A stretch of 64,000 nt of DNA, from the NCBI GenBank assembly GCA_030765065.1, contig CM060977.1:99093795-99157794 (forward strand). The letters run 5' to 3'. The translations under genes and the position numbers were made by a program. Every line of letters begins with the position of its first letter. The stretch's first letter is position 1. A model generated the notes under the pieces. That model saw only the letters and a program-made list of their open reading frames with translations. It did not search any database and was not told the DNA's origin. This document shows positions 33,845 to 45,464 of the stretch, in pieces. The stretch is from Deroplatys truncata (Eukaryota > Arthropoda > Insecta > Mantodea > Mantidae).

Positions 33845-33850
33845 ATGGGA
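33845..33850. repeat. 6-bp target site duplication ATGGGA, left
   Basis: ATGGGA immediately precedes the element's terminal AGTAGG and is repeated at 51,040-51,045. Six bases is the Polinton/Maverick duplication length. Confidence 0.9.
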
Positions 33851-33884
33851 AGTAGGTTATTTAGGACAGACCTGGCACAGTTTT

Positions 33885-34920
33885 TTGCGTTTATATGGGA
33901 AAAGTTAGGGAAAACGAGGGTAGATGCTAGGCTAGGAGAGCATCCAAGGAGGAAAAATGCGTTTATATGGGGGAGATAGGGAATATGAGGTTAGATGTCG
34001 ACTAGACAGGGTTTGAAAGGTCTGAATATACGCTTTATAAGGGAAAGGATAGGGAAAACGATGGGAGATGCTAGGTTGAGAGAGTCTTCATAGAGGAAAA
34101 TGAGTTTATATGGGGAGGGAGATAGGGAAAACGAGGGTAGATGCTAGGATAGACAGAGGTTGAAGTAGGAGGAATGTGCTTTATATGAGAGTGGCAGGGA
34201 ATACGAGGAGAAGCGCTAGGATAGTCAGAGGTCGAGTAGAGTATGGTTTATATGAAAGGTATAGGAAAACGAGGAGGGGTGTTAGGCTAGACAGAGTTGA
34301 AGGGTAGAGCATGTCTTTTATATGAGAGGGGTAGGGAACAGGAGCAGGGGTGTTAGGCTAGACAGAGGTCAAGAAGTAGAGTAGGGTTTATATGAAAGGT
34401 ATAGGAAAACGAGGAGGGGTGTTAGGCTAGACAGAGTTGAAGGGCAGAGCATGTCTTGTATATGAGAGAGGTAGGGAACAGGAGCAGGGGTGTTAGGCTA
34501 GGCAGAGGTCAAGAAGTAGAGTATGGTTTATATGAAAGGTATAGGAAAACGAGGAGGGGTGTTAGGCTAGACAGAGTTGAAGGGCAGAGCATGTCTTGTA
34601 TATGAGAGGGGTAGGGAGCAGGAGCAGGGGTGTTAGGCTAGACAGAGGTCAAGAAGTAGAGTAGGGTTTATATGAAAGGTATAGGAAAACGAGGAGGGGT
34701 GTTAGGCTAGACAGAGTTGAAGGGTAGAGCATGTCTTGTATATGAGAGAGGTAGGGAACAGGAGCAGGGTGTTAGGCTAGGCAGAGGTCAAGAAGTGGAG
34801 TATGGTTTATATGAAAGGTATAGGAAAACGAGGAGGGGTGTTAGGCTAGACAGAGTTGAAGGGCAGAGCATGTCTTGTGTATGAGAGAGGTAGGGAACTG
34901 GAGCAGGTAGATTCAGGGTA
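33885..34920. repeat. Subterminal tandem repeats, left arm
   Basis: At 34,246-34,920 there are ~5 copies of a 140-bp unit (starts at 34,246, 34,386, 34,526, 34,666, ~34,805). Each unit is a dimer of related ~70-bp subunits carrying 'gtttatatg', 'gtagggaa' and 'gttaggctagacagag'. More diverged single ~65-75-bp subunits extend outward to ~33,885. The mirror array is at 49,970-51,005. Confidence 0.85.
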
Positions 34921-35084
34921 TTTATATAGGTTTCAGAATATTTCGAGTGTTTTATAATGTTTTTAAGGTATTCTGACAATTTTCAAGACGTTTTCAAAGC
35001 TCGTGCTAGGAGTGTTTATGGCTCTTTAAAGGTATTTTAGGTTATGGATGTGGCATAGGCACAGACCATTAAGAGTTCCTGAAG

Positions 35085-35245
35085 GGGCTTTTGGATAAGT
35101 GTAGTGGCTGTTTTATCGGCTTTTGGAAAGTGCAGTGGCTATTTTATCGGCTTTTGGATAAGTGTAGTGACTGTTTTATCGGCTTTTGGTAAATGTAGTG
35201 GCTGTTTTTATGGACATTTGGAAAGTGCAGTGGCTATTTTTAAGC
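35085..35245. repeat. ~33-bp tandem repeats, left arm
   Basis: About five units of 'gtagtggctgttttatcggcttttgga'-type sequence. The 83-codon ORF covering them is a repeat artefact. Mirror copy at about 49,645-49,805. Confidence 0.75.
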
Positions 35246-35666
35246 CATTAGAGTTCCTGGTGGGCTTTTGGGGAAATGGTTTTCAGGCATTCTCTCTTGT
35301 TTATAGAGTTTTTCTCTTGTATTACACAGGTCTTATGATCTATAACCATTTCTAACGTTTTTTACAGTCATATCAGATCCTTTTATGACCTTCTCAATAT
35401 TCTAATGCTAGCATGTGTAAGTATGTAGAGATGCCTTTTATAACCCGACCTTAAGCTCTGTTAGTAATATTATTGTTTTATTCAGCTTTTCTGTTTTTGT
35501 ATGGTTAATTGGGGTTAGGTGTATCGTCTTTACCAGTTAATTGATGCTTTATTAGATAAGGATTGTAAGGGTAGGCGCCTCTCCCCTTTTATCTAGGCTT
35601 GAGACTAGCACTAGGATTTGCTCCTAATGGCAGGGTTACCACCTCCCTTCCACATTCTTATTTTTA

Positions 35667-35672
35667 TTTATT
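35667..35672 (-). terminator. PolB polyadenylation signal, left arm
   Basis: AATAAA on the minus strand about 100 bases after the polymerase stop codon. It overlaps a second AATAAA-like run. Mirrored at 49,218-49,223. Confidence 0.5.
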
Positions 35673-35770
35673 CTTAGGTGTCTGCTAGATGTATACACAG
35701 TACATGGCAAACTTCCACTTTTTAAAGTTGTAGAATCACGAGAAAATTATCATCTAAGGATTAGATTCTC

Positions 35771-38700
35771 TTAGGCACTGCTTGTAATGCTGTAATGGTC
35801 ATATGCATATGTCGTTATTCCATCCTCAGCAACGACTCTTTTATCGTATGGAGTCAATGCAATTTTATTCACTTGCACTGTGGTAACAGTATGTTTTCGT
35901 GACAGGATCAGATTCATGGGTGTCCTTATTATTTCTCGGGCTTTAAGACAGTCTGTATAACTGTCGAATGTGATGTGCTGCTTAATAGCGCCACGTTTTA
36001 TACCTTTAATCTTTTTTATGATTGAGCCGTGGATATCTAGCGCATACATCTTAGGTCGCAGTCCGACAAAGCGTTGGATGATTTTACCATTAGCCTCATC
36101 TTTAAATTTTCCAAGCACTTTCTTGTTTAGAGCTGAATAGCATATATGGTTTTTAGGATAATCAGCCGTATCCAGATGCTCAAGAAAACGTAGCTTGTCC
36201 TTGTACACATCTTCAGTTGTAACTTGATGGATGAATGAATCAGTATCCATATACATCAGCTTCAGGTTTTCAACTCCATAATGCGGTAACAACACATCAT
36301 AATGATAGTGATACATTAATGTCTTGGAGATGTCCAACACACTCATTCCAATGTATATAGGCTTGTTGAAGACGATCTGTCGGGAGGCCATATGCACAGC
36401 AGCTAGATTGGTAGCATATATTGTTCGATCGATAAACGTAGGCTTTGCAATTAACTTTTCCAGAGTCTTCTCGTTTACCACCAACCGTATATCCACACGA
36501 TTACGAAGGTTCTCCATTGTTTTTCCAAACATAGCATTGTTGAACAGTTTGTAGAGATCCTTCTCAAAATCATTTGCAGCCTTTTGTCGTAGTCTGTTGT
36601 TAAATTACACATACGGTTTTAACCACTGTGACTGTCGGAATTGTAGCACACGATGGATTTTTGTTAGTCGTAGTCCATGACTAAGAGCTTGCTTCAAAGT
36701 CATGTAATGCACTACATACTTCTTTCGTAATCCAAGGTGAGGAATTAACTTCTTTGTAGTAGACTCCTTTGGTTTCAGACACTCAGGCAGGAATGGTAAA
36801 TCATTATGCAGATCATGGAGTTCAGCAGGATACTCGACATCAACTTCTAATATGTATCCATGAGGATCATCTTCTTCTAGGCTTTGTAAGTTTATTTCTT
36901 CAGGTGAAACCCACTGAAATCCACCAAAAGGAAGGGCGTGACACATTGCCCACCCATATTGGTTATTAGCGTCCTCATATGTGATGAATTGGGTTGGTCT
37001 CGACGAATCAAACTTTTCCATGTAAGTGTTATTAGCCTCTGCATACCGATGGGACACTTGGCATAAACCTCCTCTTATGCCGGATTCCACCATGAGTAGT
37101 TGATCATAATCCTGTAACAGTTCCAGTTCGATTCCAGTATACAGTAACATGGCGTCCCATGTAAGTCCTGGAGAGGTAAAATAATGTGCCGGATCAACTT
37201 TGTGCGTTTTGAGAGTTTGCTCTCTGAATGTCTCAAAGACATCAGCTAGAAGAAGATCATCAGATATTAAGTAGAGGTCGCTGTATTCACCCAGGTTTCT
37301 CACATTGAACAGTCTCCATACATTTGTAGCATGTTCGTAGTCAGCATCACTAATTTCTTCTTCATTCAGTTTATTGTAGAAGCAATTCTTAGGAGGCAGA
37401 CAGGTTTCGTTCAAGACGTTCCATGAAGTGACGTAATCATAGGGAAATACACCCTTACGTGTCATCAACTTCATCTTGTCTTCTCCGAAGTACTTCAATG
37501 TTTCAGGGTACGATGTCAGATTTTTTACCAGCTTATCCAAGCTTGTACTCAGGAACCGAAAACTATCTACAAAACGGAGCTTTATATCTCCTACATACTT
37601 GGAGAATGAGATATAGCTTTCTTCAGAGCTAGGAATTACCTCCACACGGTCACTTGTACATCCCAACTCCTTAACAATGAAGTGTGAGTCATACCCACTG
37701 AGGTTGTGCATGAAGACTGGAATATATTTAGGCGTTTTACAGGCTAAATTGCATTCATTATGAAGACTTCCCCGATATTCACCACTGATGTGATCATGGT
37801 CGCGTACTTTGTAGTTCTCTTCAGTAAAGGTTTTTCCACACAAGTAGCATACTATAGAAGACTCAAAATCCTTCTGCTGTTGATCTGTAAGTTTCAGGGG
37901 CATGACAGATTTGTATATATTATTAATCTCCTTTGCAAGGAATGACAGGTATTCCATAAACTTCTGAGCAGCATCATAACCACGATATACATAGGGTTGC
38001 TTAGGAAGACCTGTTTCGAGGTGTTCAACGCTGGTTGATGGTTTAACGTAAACACAGAAGCTCATTGCTGTATGCTCTTGATAAGGGGTTGTATAAGAAG
38101 TTTCAGGACTGGGTATGCATGTATGAAATGGAGCGAGAATGCTTTCAAAGTCTGCATAGATGACGTAAGGTAGTTTCAACATCCTTTCAAAATTTTTAAA
38201 CTGTACAATTGATTTCTCCTTTGTAGGCATAACTACCCTTGCAACACCATGCTGATTACAGATGGATGCATGTTCTTGCAGCTTTTCCAGTCCACTTCGT
38301 CCATATCGATCGTCAAAATGTGTAAAGCACCGCTTACAGGTATATATCACTCCATCATGCTTAGTTTTCTGACGTCGAACGAGCTTCTCAAAATTCTTGA
38401 TATATACATAGTGATGTTTTCCACTACTGTCACTCAATAGTAGGAGGTCACGGTGGTCAGATAGCTCAGTGTCAGCAACCTTTATCGGATACACTTCATG
38501 CTTCTCATCCAGACCGAAAACGTTGATAGACATCCTATTAAGCTTCTCAAATTTAGGTATTTGAGAAAGTGGAGTAGGATAGGATACGCAGCTGAAGTCG
38601 TACTTATCTTGAAGCTGTTTGTATTTACTCACACGCTGTGCATTCTTCTCGACGAATTTGGCTAGTACAGAATATATGAAGCATAGCTCATCAGTTAAAT

Positions 38701-39421
38701 TCTGGATGTTAATGCATGCTTTCATTGCTTCAATAGATGGCGGTAGTGCTATGTAGCTGCTTCCTCGTAAGGGTTTGTACTTGTTAATACGAAGGCGCAC
38801 CCCTTCCACAGCAAGCAGAGCCCAGCTGCTTCCCTTTAATTGTGACTCCTCCATTTCAGTAACCAACTTCTTCATTTTCGTTTCCAGCATAGAGTCCAGA
38901 TCCGTTTCTAAGAAAGCAGCTTGATTCCGTGTTTTAAATGGTTTGTCACAGGTTTCTCCGATACTGTTTACAAATCGGCACTCAACCACCAGATTAATTT
39001 TCACACTCTTGTGAATACCAAGCTCTTTATGCACTGCCTGGATTATTCGTTGTTTGGCCTCATGCAGGTACATATTCAAGTCCTTAGATGAATCGCATCG
39101 TATAAAATACGATTTCAATCGTCCTTCGAACGCTGTCTCGTATTCTTTCATGTCACAGTCCTCCATTGTGGATAATATGTGATGTTTGGTAGGCTCCAAT
39201 CTGCTTTTCTTCTGAGGACTGCTTATTTCACATACGTCTTCGTGCCGCTGTCCCTTGTAACCATCATTAAAGGTTACATTACAATGTTTACATTGGAAGA
39301 GCTTCTTGCAGCTCATCTCGTGTCTTCTCTTGTCATAACTTCGGAGGAATTCCTTTCTACATTTACTACAAGCGTATCCAGTAGCGCTTGGAATAATATC
39401 CTTATACGCTGAGTTATTCAT
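35771..39421 (-). pseudogene. polB: Polinton-type protein-primed family B DNA polymerase, left copy (in-frame stop)
   Basis: From the ATG at 39,421 the frame is open for 938 codons to a TAA at 36,607-36,605, and then continues in the same frame to 35,771. Features in order: two N-terminal C2HC fingers (residues 18-38 and 44-64); another Cys/His cluster ~360-400; exonuclease motif I (D424-F-E426); an HNH/endonuclease VII-like insert with Cys/His ligands (~525-560); exonuclease II (NLSGYD578); exonuclease III (Y717-x3-D721); polymerase motif A (D817-ANNQYG). After the stop come motif B (NNAMFGKTMEN) and motif C (YMDTDS). All catalytic motifs are present, so only the TAA between motifs A and B breaks it. 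Residue 722 is Asp here and Val in the right copy. Confidence 0.88.
36605..36607 (-). other. In-frame TAA in left PolB
   Basis: It separates palm motif A from motif B. The same TAA at the same place is in the right arm (48,283-48,285). The downstream frame stays open for 277 codons, which implies a point nonsense change and no larger decay. The context does not resemble known leaky-stop contexts. Confidence 0.85.
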
Positions 39422-39580
39422 CTTTATTCTTGATGCAATAACGTATGAATCCTTCTTCAAGGGAAATGTAGACCTTTTTGCCTTGATAACACTTTAGAAA
39501 GCTGATTATTCTTGGAGAGAACACGATGTTAACACCGCAAGACTAATTAGCGCAATGAAGTCCAGTGTCCGCGGTCACCC

Positions 39581-39588
39581 TATTTATA
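39581..39588 (-). promoter_or_regulatory. PolB TATA box, left arm
   Basis: TATAAATA on the minus strand, ~160 bases upstream of the polymerase ATG, with a plausible start ~30 bases downstream. Mirrored at 45,298-45,305. Confidence 0.55.
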
Positions 39589-39755
39589 GAGGTAGCACGA
39601 ACCTTTTAGATCAATTATATACTGAATTTTAATAATAAAACGATGATTAAGCGTCTAAACTCTTATATCTCAATACGTTACACAGGTATTCGGACGTTTC
39701 CGTAGGTGTTCGAACATGTTCGTGTGTTTGGAGAGGTGCTCGAATGTGTTGTATA

Positions 39756-40600
39756 TGTCTGCGTATGTATCTGTGTGTGTGTGTGTTTTGAACTGTCTCG
39801 GGGTGTGCGCGTCTGTGTGTGTGTATCTGTGCGTGGCCGTGTGTATATCTGTGTGTGTGTATCTGTGTGTGTGTGTCGGTGTGTGTGTGTCGGTGTGTGT
39901 ATGTCTATGTGTGTGTATGTCAGCGTGTGTGTATATGTCTGCGTGTGTGTGTGTGTCTGTGTGTATGTGTGTGTGTGTATCTGTGCGTGTGTCTGCGTGT
40001 GTGTATGCCCGTGGGGGTGTGTCTGCGTGTGTGTGTATGTCCGTGTGTGTGTATCTGTGCGTGTGTTTGTATGTGTGTGTATGTCCGTGTGTGTGTGTGT
40101 CCGCGTGTGTGTGTGTGTGTCTGTGGGGGGGTGTGTGTGTATGTGTGTGTCTGTGTGTTTTGAACTGTCTCGGGGTGTGTATGTCTGCGTGTGTGTGTAT
40201 GGCCGTGTGTGTATCTGTGCGTGTCTGTGTGTGTGTGTGTATCTGTGTGTGTGTGTATGTATGTGTCTGTGTGTTTTGAACTGTCTCGGGGTGTGTATGT
40301 CTGCGTGTGTGTATATGGCCGTGTGTGTGTATCTGTGCGTGCCTGTGTGTGTGTGTGTGTATCTGTGTGTGTGTGTCGGTGTGTGTGTGAGTCTGGGTGT
40401 GTATGTCTATGTGTGTATGTATGTCAGCATGTGTGTATATGTCTGCGTGTGTGTGTGTGTGGGTGTGTGTGTGTGTATCTGTGTGTGTGTGTCTGCGTGT
40501 GTATATGCCCGTGGGAGTGTGTCTGCGTGTGTGTGTGTGTGTGTATGAGATTGTGTGTTTATGTCTGTGTATGTGTGTGTGCAGGGGTGTGTGCTGATCA
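39756..40600. repeat. GT-rich minisatellite block, left arm
   Basis: Impure (TG)n with embedded units such as 'tgtatgtctgcgtgtg', plus three copies of the unique marker 'gttttgaactgtctcggggt' (about 39,784, 40,155 and 40,272). All six-frame ORFs here are Cys/Val or His/Thr low complexity. The mirror block is at 44,283-45,128. A purine-rich tail (GAAA-type) follows at 40,600-40,685. Confidence 0.85.
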
Positions 40601-40744
40601 AGAAGAAGAAAGGAATAAAGTAGAAAGGAAGAAGGAAAGAGAGAAAGAAGATAAAAAAAACAGAAGAAAGAAAAAAAGAAAGAAAATTAAGAATTTTAAT
40701 TCAGACCTGAGGATACTTAAGTATACTTATAAATATATGGGTTA

Positions 40745-42120
40745 AACACTTTTTATTCCAGCCGTATATGTCTCCTAGTTTAATATTTATGAACCAGTAA
40801 ATTTTTTATAAGATTCGAACAAGGACCATAGGCTACCTAAGTACGTATCACGGTTTAACACTGATAATGTATTACATCTAATAAACACATTTTTGATCCG
40901 CCCATACAACTCCCTTAGTTTAATAGCTATTAATCATTAAATATTTTGCTCTAAGATAATAGTAAAAATTTAATCCTTAAATAGCTTGATTATAAGTATT
41001 TTCTAATGATACCTGAAAAGTCTTTCACTAAGTCTCTTTGTGCTATAAACTTATTCTGTTTTACTATATTTGTCTAAGTCTTTTAACTCATTAAGAATTA
41101 ACCATTTAGGTTTTACCGATTCGAGGTCGGATATGAACTTCGGACTCCTAAATAGCCTGTTCAGAGAATCTATCCACTGCCATCAATTTAATGTAATTTG
41201 TTCAAAGAGTCTAGCTGCCCTACTTCGGGAATAATGAAACATCAAAGTTTTTAACTCTGGCGAGAGTCGAACTCCGGACCCTAGAGATATCTTTCCGTAA
41301 CTAATCAATAATACAGGACTATGTGAATCCTTGCTGATGCTAAAAGGGCATAAAGTTAGTAGTATACATTTGAATGTGAAGTATCAATTCTTGGTAGCAA
41401 TATTTATTTGTAGTTCTAGTTATTAAAATTATTTTCTTGGTAAATATCGGCGTTTTTAGAACGCTTCGGAGAACTGTACGCAGGACCTTTTAACAAGACA
41501 TGTGGAGAAACCGCTTATGCGAAGGGTGAGTCAATAGCCGCTAAATTGTATACAGAAGGGAGACAGCGTATCGATCTTTCTCCCAGGCAATAACATGCGG
41601 GGGCTGTATGCTCCAAAAATTGGTATACAGAATTTCTAATCCATGTATGCCACTAACAGAAGGTTTAGCGTTCTTATCAGGGTATTTAAGTAAAGAGTGA
41701 CGCTTGTTAACCTTTAAAGCTAAATATTCCAATATTTTTTCATCGCTTGTGATTCCACTCTGCAAAATTTCTCATTGTAATAAAGAGGTGTGCTTTAGTT
41801 AGCGAACATCGTATACTAGCCATTTCTACGATATCTTTCAGAACCCTCCTGTTGCATTTTAGCGGATAACACAAGCGTGTTATCGACCCAGTTCAAAGCA
41901 ACAAGTCCCGGTAGGATGGTTTTCACTCGTTAGACGTGCTCGCCACAAAAATTGAAACTTGTATTTTTTTATTTGATGTATATGATTAGAATTAACGCTG
42001 TGTACTTTATAGGGGTGAATCATGTCTCATAGCTGACTGGAAATGCAGACATTATTTTGATTACCTCCTCCCACCCAAAGCCGAGGAGGAGGGACGAGCC
42101 TTTAAATGCTTCAACTAAAT
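40745..42120. other. AT-rich inner segment, left arm
   Basis: No recognised gene. An ATG-less 74-codon ORF (41,541-41,765, minus) is preserved in the right arm (43,119-43,343), but identity between arms is near complete everywhere, so that is no evidence for coding. A tRNA-like 'ggagttcgactctcgcc' lies at about 41,263-41,279 (minus). This is where other Polinton genes might be expected, and none is visible. Confidence 0.5.
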
Positions 42121-42199
42121 GTCACCACGTGGCCGGGAATGATAAACTGTCAACTCGCCAGTAACCATTAATATATCCAGAAGACTCATGCACTATAGG

Positions 42200-42690
42200 T
42201 CCCCTTTGCCCGAAAGACCAATTGAACCATGCGAACCAATTAAAAAGCCATAAATTGATACAGAACGTACCCGTTACTTGGGTCGTCTTTGCCCGAAAGA
42301 CCAATTACAGCCAATTTAAATCAATTAAGCCAATTAAAAAGCCATAAATTTATATAGAACATACACGCTACTTGGGTCGTCTTTGCCCGAAAGACCAATT
42401 TAAATCAATTAAGCCAATTAAAAAGCCATACATTTGTATTTTCTATATCAATTTATGGCTTTTTAATTGGCTTAATTGATTTAAATTGGTCTTTCGGGCA
42501 AAGACGACCCAAGTAGCGTGTATGTTCTATATAAATTTATGGCTTTTTAATTGGCTTAATTGATTTAAATTGGCTGTAATTGGTCTTTCGGGCAAAGACG
42601 ACCCAAGTAACGGGTACGTTCTGTATCAATTTATGGCTTTTTAATTGGTTCGCATGGTTCAATTGGTCTTTCGGGCAAAGGGGACCTATA
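42200..42690. repeat. Palindrome centre: ~95-bp repeats and 23-nt turnaround
   Basis: Units containing 'tttgcccgaaagaccaatt' and 'ccaattaaaaagccata' occur three times on the left of the centre and three times inverted on the right. The pairing stops at 42,430 and resumes at 42,454. The 23 bases between (catttgtatt/ttctatatca/att) are not self-complementary. They look like the continuation of the right-arm unit, which places the switch point inside a repeat unit. Confidence 0.85.
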
Positions 42691-42761
42691 GTGCATGAGT
42701 CTTCTGGATATATTAATGGTTACTGGCGAGTTGACAGTTTATCATTCCCGGCCACGTGGTG

Positions 42762-44135
42762 ACATTTAGTTGAAGCATTTAAAGGCTCGTCCCTCCTCCT
42801 CGGCTTTGGGTGGGAGGAGGTAATCAAAATAATGTCTGCATTTCCAGTCAGCTATGAGACATGATTCACCCCTATAAAGTACACAGCGTTAATTCTAATC
42901 ATATACATCAAATAAAAAAATACAAGTTTCAATTTTTGTGGCGAGCACGTCTAACGAGTGAAAACCATCCTACCGGGACTTGTTGCTTTGAACTGGGTCG
43001 ATAACACGCTTGTGTTATCCGCTAAAATGCAACAGGAGGGTTCTGAAAGATATCGTAGAAATGGCTAGTATACGATGTTCGCTAACTAAAGCACACCTCT
43101 TTATTACAATGAGAAATTTTGCAGAGTGGAATCACAAGCGATGAAAAAATATTGGAATATTTAGCTTTAAAGGTTAACAAGCGTCACTCTTTACTTAAAT
43201 ACCCTGATAAGAACGCTAAACCTTCTGTTAGTGGCATACATGGATTAGAAATTCTGTATACCAATTTTTGGAGCATACAGCCCCCGCATGTTATTGCCTG
43301 GGAGAAAGATCGATACGCTGTCTCCCTTCTGTATACAATTTAGCGGCTATTGACTCACCCTTCGCATAAGCGGTTTCTCCACATGTCTTGTTAAAAGGTC
43401 CTGCGTACAGTTCTCCGAAGCGTTCTAAAAACGCCGATATTTACCAAGAAAATAATTTTAATAACTAGAACTACAAATAAATATTGCTACCAAGAATTGA
43501 TACTTCACATTCAAATGTATACTACTAACTTTATGCCCTTTTAGCATCAACAAGGATTCACATAGTCCTGTATTATTGATTAGTTACGGAAAGATATCTC
43601 TAGGGTCCGGAGTTCGACTCTCGCCAGAGTTAAAAACTTTGATGTTTCATTATTCCCGAAGTAGGGCAGCTAGACTCTTTGAACAAATTACATTAAATTG
43701 ATGGCAGTGGATAGATTCTCTGAACAGGCTATTTAGGAGTCCGAAGTTCATATCCGACCTCGAATCGGTAAAACCTAAATGGTTAATTCTTAATGAGTTA
43801 AAAGACTTAGACAAATATAGTAAAACAGAATAAGTTTATAGCACAAAGAGACTTAGTGAAAGACTTTTCAGGTATCATTAGAAAATACTTATAATCAAGC
43901 TATTTAAGGATTAAATTTTTACTATTATCTTAGAGCAAAATATTTAATGATTAATAGCTATTAAACTAAGGGAGTTGTATGGGCGGATCAAAAATGTGTT
44001 TATTAGATGTAATACATTATCAGTGTTAAACCGTGATACGTACTTAGGTAGCCTATGGTCCTTGTTCGAATCTTATAAAAAATTTACTGGTTCATAAATA
44101 TTAAACTAGGAGACATATACGGCTGGAATAAAAAG
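42762..44135. other. AT-rich inner segment, right arm
   Basis: Mirror of 40,745-42,120. No gene recognised. Confidence 0.5.
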
Positions 44136-44282
44136 TGTTTAACCCATATATTTATAAGTATACTTAAGTATCCTCAGGTCTGAATTAAAATTCTTAATTT
44201 TCTTTCTTTTTTTCTTTCTTCTGTTTTTTTTATCTTCTTTCTCTCTTTCCTTCTTCCTTTCTACTTTATTCCTTTCTTCTTC

Positions 44283-45128
44283 TTGATCAGCACACACCCC
44301 TGCACACACACATACACAGACATAAACACACAATCTCATACACACACACACACGCAGACACACTCCCACGGGCATACACACACGCAGACACACACACACA
44401 GATACACACACACACACACCCACACACACACACACGCAGACATATACACACATGCTGACATACATACACACATAGACATACACACCCAGACTCACACACA
44501 CACCGACACACACACACACACAGATACACACACACACAGGCACGCACAGATACACACACACGGCCATACACACACACGCAGACATACACACCCCGAGACA
44601 GTTCAAAACACACAGACACATACATACACACACACAGATACACACACACACAGACACGCACAGATACACACACGGCCATACACACACACGCAGACATACA
44701 CACCCCGAGACAGTTCAAAACACACAGACACACACATACACACACACCCCCCCACAGACACACACACACACGCGGACACACACACACACGGACATACACA
44801 CACATACAAACACACGCACAGATACACACACACGGACATACACACACACGCAGACACACCCCCACGGGCATACACACACGCAGACACACGCACAGATACA
44901 CACACACACATACACACAGACACACACACACACGCAGACATATACACACACGCTGACATACACACACACATAGACATACACACACAGACTCACACACACC
45001 GACACACACACACACAGATACACACACACACAGATATACACACGGCCACGCACAGATACACACACACAGACGCGCACACCCCGAGACAGTTCAAAACACA
45101 CACACACACACACAGATACATACGCAGA
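44283..45128. repeat. CA-rich minisatellite block, right arm
   Basis: Mirror of 39,756-40,600, with the three 'accccgagacagttcaaaac' markers at about 44,590, 44,701 and 45,077. Overall length matches the left block, although single CA units differ locally. Confidence 0.85.
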
Positions 45129-45297
45129 CATATACAACACATTCGAGCACCTCTCCAAACACACGAACATGTTCGAACACCTACGGAAACGTCCGAATAC
45201 CTGTGTAACGTATTGAGATATAAGAGTTTAGACGCTTAATCATCGTTTTATTATTAAAATTCAGTATATAATTGATCTAAAAGGTTCGTGCTACCTC

Positions 45298-45333
45298 TAT
45301 AAATAGGGTGACCGCGGACACTGGACTTCATTG
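45298..45333 (+). promoter_or_regulatory. PolB core promoter, right arm
   Basis: TATAAATAG at 45,298, then a probable start near 'cttcattg' ~30 bases downstream. The ATG is at 45,465. The two arm promoters are divergent. Confidence 0.55.
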
Positions 45334-45464
45334 CGCTAATTAGTCTTGCGGTGTTAACATCGTGTTCTCTCCAAGAATAATCAGCTTTCTAAAGTGTTAT
45401 CAAGGCAAAAAGGTCTACATTTCCCTTGAAGAAGGATTCATACGTTATTGCATCAAGAATAAAG

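Larger units (their letters stand above)
33851..42430. repeat. Left inverted arm (~8.58 kb)
   Basis: Order from the outside in: terminal motif, ~70/140-bp tandem arrays, 33-bp repeats, polyA site and PolB (minus strand), promoter, GT-rich block, a ~1.5-kb AT-rich segment, and central ~95-bp repeats. Every block recurs mirrored in the right arm with almost the same length, including the microsatellite block. Confidence 0.92.

Noticed and set aside
39422-39460. Upstream extension of PolB to a TTG codon
   Set aside because: The extension adds 13 codons before the first ATG at 39,421 (45,465 in the right arm). A eukaryotic gene would normally start at the ATG.
39706-40745. Long Cys/Val-rich or His/Thr-rich ORFs in the GT/CA blocks (up to 318 codons)
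   Set aside because: They are six-frame readings of impure (TG)n DNA, overlap in several frames and both strands, and have no domain.
42122-42762. Paired 60-codon ORFs near the palindrome centre
   Set aside because: They start without ATG, lie in the central tandem repeats, and occur twice only because of the inverted repeat.
41541-43343. Paired 74-codon ORFs in the inner arm segments as a small Polinton protein
   Set aside because: No ATG, no recognisable domain, and preservation between arms means nothing when the arms are nearly identical throughout.
43600-43640. tRNA gene inside the palindromic element
   Set aside because: A T-arm-like 'ggagttcgactctcgcc' is present, but stem pairing is poor and no complete cloverleaf is seen.
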